64,000 nt of DNA from Tildeniella torsiva UHER 1998/13D (GTDB lineage: Bacteria; Cyanobacteriota; Cyanobacteriia; Phormidesmidales; Phormidesmidaceae): NCBI GenBank assembly GCA_019358835.1, contig JAHHIH010000013.1, positions 101,566 through 165,565 on the forward strand, given 5' to 3'. Numbering within the stretch: position 1 is the stretch's first letter; each line of letters starts with the position of its first letter. The notes beneath the pieces were generated by a model. It saw only the letters and a list, made by a program, of their open reading frames with translations, ran no database searches and was not told where the DNA came from. The position numbers and the translations under genes are program-made. Below, piece by piece: positions 45,624-54,612 of the stretch.

Positions 45624-46394
45624 ATGGGCGAAGTTCAACCATTACCCAGTCACGGGTTTTCACCCCGGCCCCAGCTGCTGGCCACCGACATGGATGGCAC
45701 CCTCACCCGCGAGGGCAAGTTTACCCCGGCCCTGCTGCAAGGGCTAGAGCAGCTCCAGGCCGCAGGGCTGCCGGTAATGATCGTCACCGGGCGATCGGCG
45801 GGCTGGGTCAATGGCCTGGCCCACTACCTGCCCGTAGCTGCCGGGGCCATGGCCGAAAACGGCGGCATCTACTTTCCCCCCAATGGCCCGCCAGAGCCGC
45901 TGGTTGAGATTCCCGATCTGGTGGCCCACCGCCAGCTGCTGCACAAGGCCTTTAGCCAACTTCAGTGGCGCTGGCCCCAGCTGCATGATTCTGACGATAA
46001 CCGCTTTCGCCTTACCGACTGGACCTTTGACATTGGGGGCCTCACCCAGGCAGATCTAGATGAAATGGCGCTGCTCTGCCAATCCCTAGGCTGGGGATTT
46101 ACCTACAGCACCGTGCAGTGTCACCTATTTACCCTTGGCCAGTCTAAGGCCGCTGGCTTACAGAGGGTGATCGAACGCTACTTTGCGCCGCTCTCGACGA
46201 CTGAGGTAATGACCCTAGGCGACAGCCCCAACGACGAGAGTCTGTTCAACCCGGCCCTGTTCCCCCAATCGGTCGGGGTGGCCAATATTGTGGACTACTG
46301 GCCTCGCCTCACCCATCGCCCTACCTACGTCACCCAGGCCGCTGAAGTGGCGGGGTTTTTAGAACTCGTAGCCGCCCTAGAGCAGAAATTTTAG
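45624..46394 (+). CDS. HAD-IIB (Cof-type) phosphatase
   Basis: 256 residues. Motif I LLATDMDGTLTREGKF, motif II VMIVTGRSAGW, motif III Lys in GQSKAAGLQR, motif IV MTLGDSPNDESLF. The C2 cap fits the Cof/sucrose-phosphatase branch, so a sugar phosphate is a likely substrate. Confidence 0.88.
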   Translation: MGEVQPLPSHGFSPRPQLLATDMDGTLTREGKFTPALLQGLEQLQAAGLPVMIVTGRSAGWVNGLAHYLPVAAGAMAENGGIYFPPNGPPEPLVEIPDLVAHRQLLHKAFSQLQWRWPQLHDSDDNRFRLTDWTFDIGGLTQADLDEMALLCQSLGWGFTYSTVQCHLFTLGQSKAAGLQRVIERYFAPLSTTEVMTLGDSPNDESLFNPALFPQSVGVANIVDYWPRLTHRPTYVTQAAEVAGFLELVAALEQKF

Positions 46395-47031
46395 AGTGGT
46401 CGCGCAGACGACTAATTTTGTTACAAAAAAAGACGTTATTTCCTATCCCTGACAACGAGCCCCCTAACGTTGGCAGACGTAAAACATTTTTGAAGTTTTG
46501 ACCCCAGGGGTGGGCGGGCCTGATTACCATGCCAGAGAATAGGCAAGGAGTTTTCCGCCGAGTGGGCCTGTTAGCTTGCGCCTAGAGTGTTGCGTTTTGT
46601 TGAAATCAAAAAACAATCTGAATATCTAGACCATCTAGGTCAGTAGGGGAGATTGTAGTAGTCGGCAGGACAGGGCAATTCTGTAGAAAATACAGGCAAA
46701 ATTAGGCCGTTTAGACTAATCGACAATTCCTTGAGTTCCTTAGAAAACCAGGGTTTATGCCATAGAATAGCCCCTTGGCTGATGCCTGAAGTCTGGGGAA
46801 TTAACGGTGCGATTCCCGCTGAGACGGTAAAGCCGATTCCCTCTGGGACGGCAAAGTCGATCGCGCCCCCAGCAAATAGCTTCACCGCTTCGCGCTCCCT
46901 GAGCTTGACGCAAAATTCGACTACCACCGATCCCCTTTTAAGAGTGCTAAGGTCGGGATCTTTTTGATCGCCGCTGTCGCTTTAAAAGTCTGTGTTTTCG
47001 TTGTTTAAGGCCATTTCCCTCGTAACTACCT
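46395..47031. other. 637-bp gap before pntA
   Basis: No convincing gene. A 95-codon minus-strand frame (46640-46927) and an overlapping plus frame exist. The minus frame contains an octapeptide duplication (FAVPEGIG then FTVSAGIA) from two 24-bp units, 46810-46833 and 46834-46857, matching at 20 of 24 positions. Possibly a gene relic. Confidence 0.4.
46810..46857. repeat. 24-bp imperfect tandem duplication
   Basis: Unit 1 CGATTCCCGCTGAGACGG..., unit 2 CGATTCCCTCTGGGACGG...; 20 of 24 bases equal. Confidence 0.75.
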
Positions 47032-48645
47032 ATGACCATTGCAGCACCCAAAGACAACTCTGTGGCCGCTCCCCTAGATGCCGCCCTCTCGGGGGTTAAA
47101 GTCGGTATTCCGAAGGAGGTATTTGCGGGCGAGCAGCGGGTTGCCGCTACCCCCGAGACCGCCAAAAAACTGCAAAAGCTAGGTTTTGAGGTTCTAGTCG
47201 AAACCCAGGCCGGGGCCGGGGCAAGCTTTACCGACAGCGCCTACGAAGCCGCTGGCTGTACCGTTGTGCCGGATTCGTTGAGCCTGTGGGAAGCCGCCGA
47301 TGTAGTGCTCAAGGTGCGATCGCCCCAGCACCATCCCACCCTCGATCGCCATGAGGCCACCCTGCTCAAGCCCGAGCAGACCCTGGTCAGCTTTATCTGG
47401 CCCGCCCAAAACCCCGAGCTGCTAGAGCAGCTAGCTCACCAGGGCGGCACCGTCCTGGCGATGGATTCTGTCCCCCGCATTTCCCGCGCCCAAAAGCTGG
47501 ATGCCCTGAGTTCGATGGCTAATATCGGCGGCTACCGAGCGGTGATCGAGGCCGCCAGCCACTTTGGCCGCTGTTTCACCGGGCAGATTACCGCTGCGGG
47601 CAAAATGCCTCCCGCCAAAGTGATGGTGATTGGGGTAGGCGTGGCCGGGCTGGCGGCGATCGGCGCGGCTAAGAGTTTGGGGGCGATCGTCAAAGCCTTT
47701 GACACTCGCCTGGTGGTCAAAGAGCAGGTGCAGAGCCTGGGCGCAGAATTTCTAGAGCTGCACTTTGAAGAAGACGGCAGTGGCGAAGGCGGCTACGCTA
47801 AGGTGATGAGCCCAGCCTTTATCGCTGCTGAAATGGCTCTCTTTGCCCAGCAGGCCAAAGACGTTGACATCATCATCACCACGGCGCTGATCCCCGGCAA
47901 ACCAGCACCGCTGCTGATTACCCAAGAGATGGTCGAGAGCATGAAGCCCGGCTCAGTGGTTGTAGACTTAGCCGCCGAGCAGGGGGGCAACTGCGAAGTC
48001 ACCGAGCCTGGCCAGGTAATTTCTCACAACGGTGTCACGATTATTGGCCTAACTGACCTGCCCAGCCGCATGGCCTCCCAGGCTAGCCAGCTCTACGGCA
48101 ACAACCTGGTGCACCTGCTCAGCGATCTGGGCGGAGCCGAGAATTTCACCATCAACATGGAAGACCAGGTGATTCGCGCCACCACCGTGATTCACAATGG
48201 CCAAGTGACCTGGCCGCCGCCGAAGGTAGAAGCTCCCGCTCCCAGCGTCTCCCCCACCTCCCCGACCTCCCCGACCGCTGAGGAAATTCCCACTGCTAAA
48301 TCCTGGTTTAGCCAGCTGCTCTGGCCCGTGCTGATTGGCTTGGCCTGTGTGGCTATCGGCCTTTGGGCTCCCGCCTCGTTTATGACTCACCTGACGGTCT
48401 TCGTCCTGGCCAGCTTCCTTGGGTGGAAGGTGATTTGGGACGTGTCGCCCAGCCTGCACACTCCGCTGATGAGCGTCACCAACGCCATCAGCGGCATCAT
48501 CATCATCGGCGGCATGCTGCAAATTTCGAGCAACATCGCCTCACCAATGACCATCTTGGGGGCGATCGCCCTCTTCCTCGGCACCGTCAATATTGCCGGG
48601 GGCTTTATGGTGTCGCAGCGCATGTTGAATATGTTCCACAAGTAA
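47032..48645 (+). CDS. pntA: NAD(P) transhydrogenase alpha subunit
   Basis: 537 residues. NAD(H)-binding domain I (VGIPKEVFAGEQRVAATPET, GVGVAGLAAIGAAKSLGA), a Pro/Ser/Thr-rich linker (about 398-420), then four membrane helices at 428-525. The fused form is like E. coli and Synechocystis PntA. With PntB it uses proton motive force to reduce NADP+ with NADH in the membrane. Confidence 0.95.
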   Translation: MTIAAPKDNSVAAPLDAALSGVKVGIPKEVFAGEQRVAATPETAKKLQKLGFEVLVETQAGAGASFTDSAYEAAGCTVVPDSLSLWEAADVVLKVRSPQHHPTLDRHEATLLKPEQTLVSFIWPAQNPELLEQLAHQGGTVLAMDSVPRISRAQKLDALSSMANIGGYRAVIEAASHFGRCFTGQITAAGKMPPAKVMVIGVGVAGLAAIGAAKSLGAIVKAFDTRLVVKEQVQSLGAEFLELHFEEDGSGEGGYAKVMSPAFIAAEMALFAQQAKDVDIIITTALIPGKPAPLLITQEMVESMKPGSVVVDLAAEQGGNCEVTEPGQVISHNGVTIIGLTDLPSRMASQASQLYGNNLVHLLSDLGGAENFTINMEDQVIRATTVIHNGQVTWPPPKVEAPAPSVSPTSPTSPTAEEIPTAKSWFSQLLWPVLIGLACVAIGLWAPASFMTHLTVFVLASFLGWKVIWDVSPSLHTPLMSVTNAISGIIIIGGMLQISSNIASPMTILGAIALFLGTVNIAGGFMVSQRMLNMFHK

Positions 48646-48650
48646 GCCGT

Positions 48651-48758
48651 GGAGGGTAGGGGGTGAGGGGTAGGGGGTCTTGAGTTCCAAACTAAAGCGT
48701 TTAGCAGAATCCCTTACGCCCTACGCCCTACTCCCCACCCATCCACCCCCTACCCTCC
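48651..48758. repeat. 15-bp G-rich/C-rich inverted repeat and G4 motif between pntA and pntB
   Basis: GGAGGGTAGGGGGTG (48651-48665) is exactly complementary to CACCCCCTACCCTCC (48744-48758). The G-side continues into four G-runs (48654-48677) with 2-3 nt loops, a G-quadruplex pattern. The C-side contains the 19-bp repeat (48737-48755) shared with 21342-21360. Confidence 0.85.
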
Positions 48759-48793
48759 CACTCCATCCCCCTCGTCCCTTCATCTCCCCAGAA

Positions 48794-50212
48794 ATGGAAA
48801 ACAACCTCGTAACCACGGCCTACATCGTCGCCAGCGCCCTCTTCATCCTCAGTCTGGCGGGGCTGTCGCAGCCAGAGACCGCTAAGCGGGGCAACCTGCT
48901 TGGCATTCTCGGCATGGCGATCGCCTTTGGGGCCACGGCACTGATTTGCCAGGGCTACCCCGTTCAGATTGGCTCCATTGGCCTTGGTGTGCTGGTGGGT
49001 GTGCTAGCCGCCTCCCGCGTGGCGATGACCGATATGCCCGAAATGGTGGCGCTGCTCAACAGCTTTGTGGGCCTGGCCGCTGTTTTAGTCGGCTTTGCCG
49101 AATACCTCCAGCCCAGCGCCGCCCTCACGGGTACGGATATCACCGTTCACCGGGTGGAAATCTATATCGGCGTGTTCATCGGCATCATCACCTTTACCGG
49201 GTCGATGATTGCGGTGGCCAAGCTGCGGGGCTGGGTGCCCAGTCGGGCAGTGCTGCTGCCCGCCCGGCACGTATTTACGCTGGGGATGCTAGGGGCGATC
49301 GCCTACCTTCTGGTGCCCTTTCTCACCGCAACCGGCAGCCCAGGGATGTGGGTTTTGGCGGCGATGACTGCGATCGCAGGCATCTTTGGCGTTGTAATCG
49401 TGATGGCGATCGGCGGGGCCGACATGGCGGTGGTGATTTCGCTGCTCAACAGCTATTCGGGTCTGGCCTCGGCGGCGGCGGGCTTTATGCTCAACAACGA
49501 CCTGCTGATCATCACTGGGGCATTGGTAGGCAGCAGCGGGGCCATTCTTAGCTACATCATGTGCAAAGGGATGAACCGCTCCTTCGTCAATGTGCTGCTA
49601 GGGGGCTTTGGAGAAACCACCAGCTCCGGCAAGGCAGCCGCCCTGGAGGGCAGCGCCACTAGCACCACCACAGGCGAAGTCGTCGAGCTGCTGGCCAACG
49701 CCCAGAGTGTCGTGATCGTCCCCGGCTACGGCATGGCTGTGGCCCAAGCCCAGCACCCCGTAGCCGAAATCACCCGCCTGCTCCGTGCCCAGGGCAAACA
49801 GGTGCGCTTTGGCATTCACCCCGTGGCGGGCCGCATGCCCGGCCATATGAACGTGCTGCTGGCCGAGGCCAACGTGCCCTACGACATCGTGCTGGAGATG
49901 GACGAAATCAACGACGACCTATCCCACACTGATGTGGTGCTGGTGGTCGGGGCCAACGATACGGTGAACCCCAGCGCCAAGTACGATCCAGATAGCCCGA
50001 TCGCCGGCATGCCCGTGATGGAAGTCTGGGAAGCCGATACCGTAGTGGTGCTCAAGCGCGGTATGTCGTCGGGCTATGCCGGGGTCGAAAATCCGCTGTT
50101 CTTCAATGACAACACGCTGATGCTGTTTGGCGATGCCAAAACCAACGTCAACGGCATCCTCGCCCAGCTCTCGACCTCAACAGCTCCCGCGCCTGCTCTC
50201 GCCGCAGCCTAG
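48794..50212 (+). CDS. pntB: NAD(P) transhydrogenase beta subunit
   Basis: 472 residues from the ATG at 48794 ([17 protein letters not shown]). An in-frame extension to 48680 is translated repeat (Pro-rich) and not real. About nine membrane helices, then the NADP(H) domain III with [33 protein letters not shown] and [12 protein letters not shown]. Partner of pntA, 148 bp upstream. Confidence 0.95.
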   Translation: MENNLVTTAYIVASALFILSLAGLSQPETAKRGNLLGILGMAIAFGATALICQGYPVQIGSIGLGVLVGVLAASRVAMTDMPEMVALLNSFVGLAAVLVGFAEYLQPSAALTGTDITVHRVEIYIGVFIGIITFTGSMIAVAKLRGWVPSRAVLLPARHVFTLGMLGAIAYLLVPFLTATGSPGMWVLAAMTAIAGIFGVVIVMAIGGADMAVVISLLNSYSGLASAAAGFMLNNDLLIITGALVGSSGAILSYIMCKGMNRSFVNVLLGGFGETTSSGKAAALEGSATSTTTGEVVELLANAQSVVIVPGYGMAVAQAQHPVAEITRLLRAQGKQVRFGIHPVAGRMPGHMNVLLAEANVPYDIVLEMDEINDDLSHTDVVLVVGANDTVNPSAKYDPDSPIAGMPVMEVWEADTVVVLKRGMSSGYAGVENPLFFNDNTLMLFGDAKTNVNGILAQLSTSTAPAPALAAA

Positions 50213-50274
50213 TTCATCCAATATGAACAACGTGGGCTAGTGACAGATAAACCTCGATACAATCAGCACCCCAA

Positions 50275-50314
50275 GTCGTAGGATGGATCAGCACAGCAGG
50301 ATCTATCCTATGAC
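50275..50314 (+). repeat. 15-bp stem palindromic repeat of GTAGGATGG type
   Basis: GTCGTAGGATGGATC and GATCTATCCTATGAC pair with two G-U bonds around a 10-nt loop. It resembles the widespread cyanobacterial GTAGGATGGGT palindromes (from memory) and sits 22 bp before the DUF4340 gene. Confidence 0.65.
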
Positions 50315-50336
50315 CTGGGAGTTTTGGTAAGCGGGT

Positions 50337-51065
50337 ATGAAGCTTAAGCGCAGTACGGTAATGCTGGTAGGGGTGGCCTTTTTGCTGGGGGCCGGGGTGC
50401 TGATTGCTGAGTCGCAGCGATCGCAGTCCCCCGAATTAGCCAGTGAGACCGAATCTACAGCGCCTATCTTTACCTTTGAAGAAACCGATGTCGCCACCCT
50501 CACCGTCGATCGCGGTAATGAAACCCTGGTCTTTGAGCAGGGCGACGACGAGGCCTGGCAGATGACTGTGCCTGACCAAGCTCTGGCTGAACCGGGGGCG
50601 ATCGCCTTCCTGCTCAGCCGACTCAACACCGACTCGCCCCTGCAAACTGTCACCATGGGGGCCGACCAGGCCACCGACTTTGGCTTTAACGCTCCCCTTG
50701 GCGTCGTCACCGTCGCCCTCAAAGACGGCACCGAGCACGAGCTGATTTTGGGTGGCCCCGACTTTAGCGGCAGCGCCAACTACGCCGTGGTAGACCCCGA
50801 TCCCTGGCCCCCTGCCGGGGAGTCAGAATACTCCGTGCTCGTCGTCACTCGCGATGTGGCTAACGGCATCAACCGCCCCCTCGCCGAGTGGAAGATGCCG
50901 GTGGAAGCCCCAGCCCCAGTCAATCCTAGGGCCAGTTCAACCCCAGAGAGCAGCGCGCCAGCGGCAGCGCCTCCCGCTCCGGCACCTACCGTAGAGCCCC
51001 CAGCGAGTGAGGCTCAGCCCACGCCTGAGCCTACTGACAGTCCCACTCCTGAAGCTGCAAACTGA
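50337..51065 (+). CDS. DUF4340-domain envelope protein
   Basis: 242 residues. N-terminal membrane anchor or signal (TVMLVGVAFLLGAGVLIA). DUF4340 body with VATLTVDRGNETLVFEQGDD and AIAFLLSRLNTDSPLQTV. Pro/Ala/Glu-rich tail from about 190. DUF4340 proteins often accompany gliding/ABC-type GldG systems, but none is here. Function unknown. Confidence 0.85.
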   Translation: MKLKRSTVMLVGVAFLLGAGVLIAESQRSQSPELASETESTAPIFTFEETDVATLTVDRGNETLVFEQGDDEAWQMTVPDQALAEPGAIAFLLSRLNTDSPLQTVTMGADQATDFGFNAPLGVVTVALKDGTEHELILGGPDFSGSANYAVVDPDPWPPAGESEYSVLVVTRDVANGINRPLAEWKMPVEAPAPVNPRASSTPESSAPAAAPPAPAPTVEPPASEAQPTPEPTDSPTPEAAN

Positions 51066-51112
51066 TTGTGTCGCGGGTGCTAGGCTAAGCCAGCAATTCC
51101 TTTTTTCTCCCC

Positions 51113-51967
51113 ATGGGCGCTCCCACCGCTATTTTGCTGTTTTCTTGCCCAGACCAAAAGGGTCTGGTGGCCAAGATTGCTAACTTCATCTACGCCAATG
51201 GCGGCAACATTCTCCACGCCGACCAGCACCGCGACCCGGAGGCGGGGCTGTTTTTGTCGCGCCTAGAGTGGGAGCTAGAGGGCTTCAACCTGCCCAGGGA
51301 GATCATTGGGGCGGCGTTTGGGGCGATCGCCCAACCCCTGGGCGCTACCTGGCAGCTCCACTTTTCTGACGCCGTGCCCCGCCTGTCGATCTGGGTCAGC
51401 CACCAAGACCACTGCCTGCTCGACCTGCTCTGGCGACACAAAGCGGGCGAGTTCAAGGCCGAAATTCCGCTGATTATCAGCAACCATCCCCACCTCAAAC
51501 CCGTCGCCGACCAGTTTGGCATCGCCTTTGAGCACCTGCCCATGACCAAAGACACCAAGGCCGAGCAAGAACAGCGTCAGCTAGAACTCCTCAAGCAATA
51601 CAACATTGACCTGGTAGTGCTGGCCAAATACATGCAGGTGCTTAGCTCAGATTTTCTGCATCAGTACGATCGCGTCATCAACATTCACCACTCGTTTTTG
51701 CCCGCCTTTATGGGAGCCAACCCCTACCAGCGGGCCTTTCAGCGGGGGGTCAAAATCATTGGGGCCACTGCTCACTACGTCACCTCTGACCTCGACGAAG
51801 GCCCAATTGTCGAGCAGGACGTGGTGCGCATCAGCCACCGCGACGACGTGAAGGAGCTGATTCGCAAGGGCAAAGATGTGGAGCGCATTGTGCTGGCCCG
51901 CGCCGTGCGGCTGCATCTGCAAAACCGTACCCTGGTCTACGGCAACCGCACCGTAGTGTTTGCGTAG
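51113..51967 (+). CDS. purU: formyltetrahydrofolate deformylase
   Basis: 284 residues. Hydrolyses 10-formyl-THF to formate and THF, balancing one-carbon pools. N-terminal ACT domain (LLFSCPDQKGLVAKIANFIY), C-terminal hydrolase with INIHHSFLPAFMGANPYQRA, GATAHYVTSDLDEGPIVEQD and the conserved His/Asp. Confidence 0.95.
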   Translation: MGAPTAILLFSCPDQKGLVAKIANFIYANGGNILHADQHRDPEAGLFLSRLEWELEGFNLPREIIGAAFGAIAQPLGATWQLHFSDAVPRLSIWVSHQDHCLLDLLWRHKAGEFKAEIPLIISNHPHLKPVADQFGIAFEHLPMTKDTKAEQEQRQLELLKQYNIDLVVLAKYMQVLSSDFLHQYDRVINIHHSFLPAFMGANPYQRAFQRGVKIIGATAHYVTSDLDEGPIVEQDVVRISHRDDVKELIRKGKDVERIVLARAVRLHLQNRTLVYGNRTVVFA

Positions 51968-51985
51968 AGGCATTCGACAGCGAAG

Positions 51986-52279
51986 ATGATTCACTCCTTC
52001 TGCAATCAAGGAACTGAGGATATCTTTAATGGCAAAAGTTCTAAGGCAGCACGGGCGACCTGTCCTCAAACTCTCTGGAAACGCGCCGCTCGCAAGCTCG
52101 ATCAAATCGACTCAGCGGCCCACCTAGACGACCTTAAAGTTCCTCCCGGCAATCGATTAGAAGCTCTTCAAGGAAACCGAGCAGGACAGTACAGTATTAG
52201 GATTAACGAACAGTACCGGATTTGTTTTCGTTGGACAGATCAGGGAGCGGCTGAAGTTGAGGTTGTCGATTATCACTAG
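51986..52279 (+). CDS. higB: HigB-type toxin
   Basis: 97 residues, RelE/ParE fold of the HigB (killer protein) branch: MIHSFCNQGTEDIF start, LKVPPGNRLEALQGNRAGQY, and the C-terminal YRICFRWTDQGAAEVEVVDYH in two halves. HigB toxins cleave mRNA on ribosomes. It precedes its antitoxin by 14 bp, the unusual toxin-first order typical of hig loci. Confidence 0.9.
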   Translation: MIHSFCNQGTEDIFNGKSSKAARATCPQTLWKRAARKLDQIDSAAHLDDLKVPPGNRLEALQGNRAGQYSIRINEQYRICFRWTDQGAAEVEVVDYH

Positions 52280-52293
52280 GAGCAGCGAACCCT

Positions 52294-52599
52294 ATGCGGA
52301 TTCCAACCCATCGACCACCCACCCATCCAGGAGAAATGCTGCTGGAGGAATTTTTAGTGCCGATGGAGCTAACTCCGCAAGGGCTGGCAGAGTCCATTAA
52401 TCTCCCGCTTGCCAAGGTTGAAGCCATCATCAATGGCCAACAAAGCATCACTCCCGGATTCGCCCTGCGTCTGGCCAAGTTCTTTAGTATGTCTGCCGAT
52501 TTCTGGATGACGCTGCAACTACGCTGGGATTTGTATCAGGCTCAGCAAGAGGAATCGGAAGCCCTGGCCCAGATTCATCCTTACCAAGCCGCTTCGTAA
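52294..52599 (+). CDS. higA: HigA-type antitoxin
   Basis: 101 residues. XRE helix-turn-helix (LTPQGLAESINLPLAKVEAI) with the HigA signature HPGEMLLEEFL at the N-terminus and FFSMSADFWMTLQLRWDLYQ. It neutralises HigB and probably represses the operon. Confidence 0.92.
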   Translation: MRIPTHRPPTHPGEMLLEEFLVPMELTPQGLAESINLPLAKVEAIINGQQSITPGFALRLAKFFSMSADFWMTLQLRWDLYQAQQEESEALAQIHPYQAAS

Positions 52600-52620
52600 C
52601 GCTGATAGCGCAAGTCTCAA

Positions 52621-52821
52621 CTATCTACTCTGTCCACCGCCCAGCCAGGTTTGAATTTGATTCCAAATGGCATCGGGGCCGATGCCAAAAAGAAAGTAGA
52701 GCGCCAGCAGCAAAAAGGCCACCAGCAGCACTGTCTGAATGGTGTTTTTGATCAGCTTAAACACCCAGCCAAACACGACGATCGCAATCACGATCGCCCC
52801 CAGTACAATCAGCAGCTCCAC
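52621..52821 (-). CDS. 66-aa membrane protein, downstream of dxr
   Basis: Two adjacent hydrophobic helices (about 3-20 and 29-48), with a polar C-terminus. It begins 10 bp after the dxr stop on the same strand, so it is probably in the dxr transcript. Function unknown. Confidence 0.65.
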   Translation of the reverse strand: MELLIVLGAIVIAIVVFGWVFKLIKNTIQTVLLVAFLLLALYFLFGIGPDAIWNQIQTWLGGGQSR

Positions 52822-52831
52822 GGGTGCCCTC

Positions 52832-54025
52832 CTATCCCATTGAAACGACAGTGGCTGAGGTCAACGACTCGCTGACGCTGGTGGCCTCGGCCCTGGCCCA
52901 CTGATCGGCGGCGAGAATGTCGGCCAGCACCGGTTGGGTGACGTTGTGGGAGCGGTGGCGATCGCACACCCCCTCAATCACTTTGGGAATCTCCAAGAAG
53001 TGGATCTTCTCGTCTAAGAATAGCGCCACTGCCTGCTCGTTGGCGGCGTTGAGCACGGCGGTCATCGTCCCCCCCGCCCGTCCGGCAGCGTAGGCCAGAT
53101 CCATACAGGGGTACTTGGCGTGGTCGGGCTCGCGGAAGGTGAGGTCGCCCGCTTTGACCAGGTCGAGGGGTTCCCAGTCGGTGGCGATGCGATCGGGCCA
53201 GGAGAGGGCGTAGAGCAGCGGCAGGCGCATATCGGGCCAGCCCAACTGAGCCAGCACCGACGTATCTTGCAGCTCAATCAGCGAGTGAATGATGCTCTGG
53301 GGATGGATGACGATGTCGATGCGATCGTAGTCCATGCCAAATAGGTAGTGGGCCTCAATTACCTCTAGCCCTTTGTTCATCAGTGTGGCCGAATCGACCG
53401 TGATCTTGCGACCCATCGACCAGTTGGGGTGCTTGAGGGCGTCAGCCACCGTCACCTGAGCCAGCTTCTCCACCGGCCAGTCGCGGAAAGCCCCACCGGA
53501 AGCGGTCAGCAAAATCCGCCGCAGCCCGTCTTTGGGCACCCCCTGGAGGCACTGGAAAATGGCGGAGTGCTCAGAGTCGGCGGGCAGCAATTTGACGCCG
53601 TGCTTTTCGACCAGGGGCAGCACGGCGGGGCCACCGGCAATCAGGGTTTCTTTGTTGGCCAGGGCGATGTCTTTGCCCGCCTCGATCGCCGCCAGGGTCG
53701 GCAGCAGCCCGGCACAGCCAACAATGCCCGTCACGACGGCCTCAGCGTCACCGTAGCGAGCCACTTCCACAATGCCGTCGTCGCCCGCCAGCAGCTGGGG
53801 CATAGGATCCATCCCGGCCAGGGCATCGCGCAGTTCACCTAGCTTCTCGGGGTTGCAGATAGCGACGATCTCAGGCTTAAACTGGCGCACCTGGTGGGCC
53901 AGCAGCTCTACATTGTTCCCTGCGGCAATGCCCACCAGGCGAAACTGGTCGGGGTGGTGCTCCAAAATATCGAGGGTTTGGGTACCAATAGACCCAGTTG
54001 ATCCAAGCAGGGTGATGGCTTTCAC
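52832..54025 (-). CDS. dxr: 1-deoxy-D-xylulose 5-phosphate reductoisomerase
   Basis: 397 residues, GTG start with GAGG 6 nt upstream. Makes MEP for isoprenoids (carotenoids, phytyl chain). NADPH motif [16 protein letters not shown], catalytic loop [44 protein letters not shown]. Complete. Confidence 0.95.
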   Translation of the reverse strand: MKAITLLGSTGSIGTQTLDILEHHPDQFRLVGIAAGNNVELLAHQVRQFKPEIVAICNPEKLGELRDALAGMDPMPQLLAGDDGIVEVARYGDAEAVVTGIVGCAGLLPTLAAIEAGKDIALANKETLIAGGPAVLPLVEKHGVKLLPADSEHSAIFQCLQGVPKDGLRRILLTASGGAFRDWPVEKLAQVTVADALKHPNWSMGRKITVDSATLMNKGLEVIEAHYLFGMDYDRIDIVIHPQSIIHSLIELQDTSVLAQLGWPDMRLPLLYALSWPDRIATDWEPLDLVKAGDLTFREPDHAKYPCMDLAYAAGRAGGTMTAVLNAANEQAVALFLDEKIHFLEIPKVIEGVCDRHRSHNVTQPVLADILAADQWARAEATSVSESLTSATVVSMG

Positions 54026-54258
54026 AGCAATCCTCAGGGTGGGTGAACGCTATCTCTAAGAATCTCACGGCGGGGGCCATGGCCCAAGGTCTTGGTAAAA
54101 TCTCATTTCCTAAAGTTCGATTAAACCCCACGGGGATCAGGGCTAAGCAATTGACAAGATTTGATGACTGTATCGCTATGGATAACTGCAAAAATAAATT
54201 AGTTGTTAAGATTACTGAGAATCGTTCGCGCACACCCGAGCCTACCCCCTAAACCCCG

Positions 54259-54612
54259 ATGGACTCAGTAGAACCGGTTTCAGTTGAAGTTGTGCAGCAG
54301 GTAGCGGAGTATTTCAGCGTCCTCAGTGAGCCCATGCGGCTAAGAATTCTCAATCTGCTGCGGGAGGGTGAAAAATGCGTGCAGGAGCTAGTTGAGGCTA
54401 CCCAAACCAGCCAGGCCAATGTCTCTAAGCACCTCAAGGTGATGCTTCAGGCGGGCATTCTCAGCCGCCGCACTGAGGGCACCTCCGCCTACTACAGCGT
54501 GGCCGACGAGCTGATTTTCGACCTGTGCGGCCTGGTGTGCGATCGCCTCGCCTGTCGCATTGAGGCCCAGGCCCAGCACTTCCGCAACTTTAGCCTGGCC
54601 AGCCGCAGCTAG
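54259..54612 (+). CDS. ArsR-family transcription regulator
   Basis: 117 residues with a winged helix: LSEPMRLRILNLLREGEKCV, recognition helix TSQANVSKHLKVMLQAGI, wing RRTEGTSAYYSV. Cys40 at the usual alpha3 metal-site region and a C-terminal cluster C90, C94, C99 could bind metal or sense thiols; the classic ELCVCDL motif is absent. Target genes are unknown. Overlaps the PBP2 stop in CTAG. Confidence 0.88.
   Translation: MDSVEPVSVEVVQQVAEYFSVLSEPMRLRILNLLREGEKCVQELVEATQTSQANVSKHLKVMLQAGILSRRTEGTSAYYSVADELIFDLCGLVCDRLACRIEAQAQHFRNFSLASRS

Noticed and set aside
46731..46967. 78-codon plus-strand frame before pntA
   Set aside because: Overlaps the equally weak minus frame; no ribosome site or motif.
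48680..48793. N-terminal extension of PntB
   Set aside because: It translates the C-rich repeat into Pro/Leu runs; the real N-terminus begins at [10 protein letters not shown].
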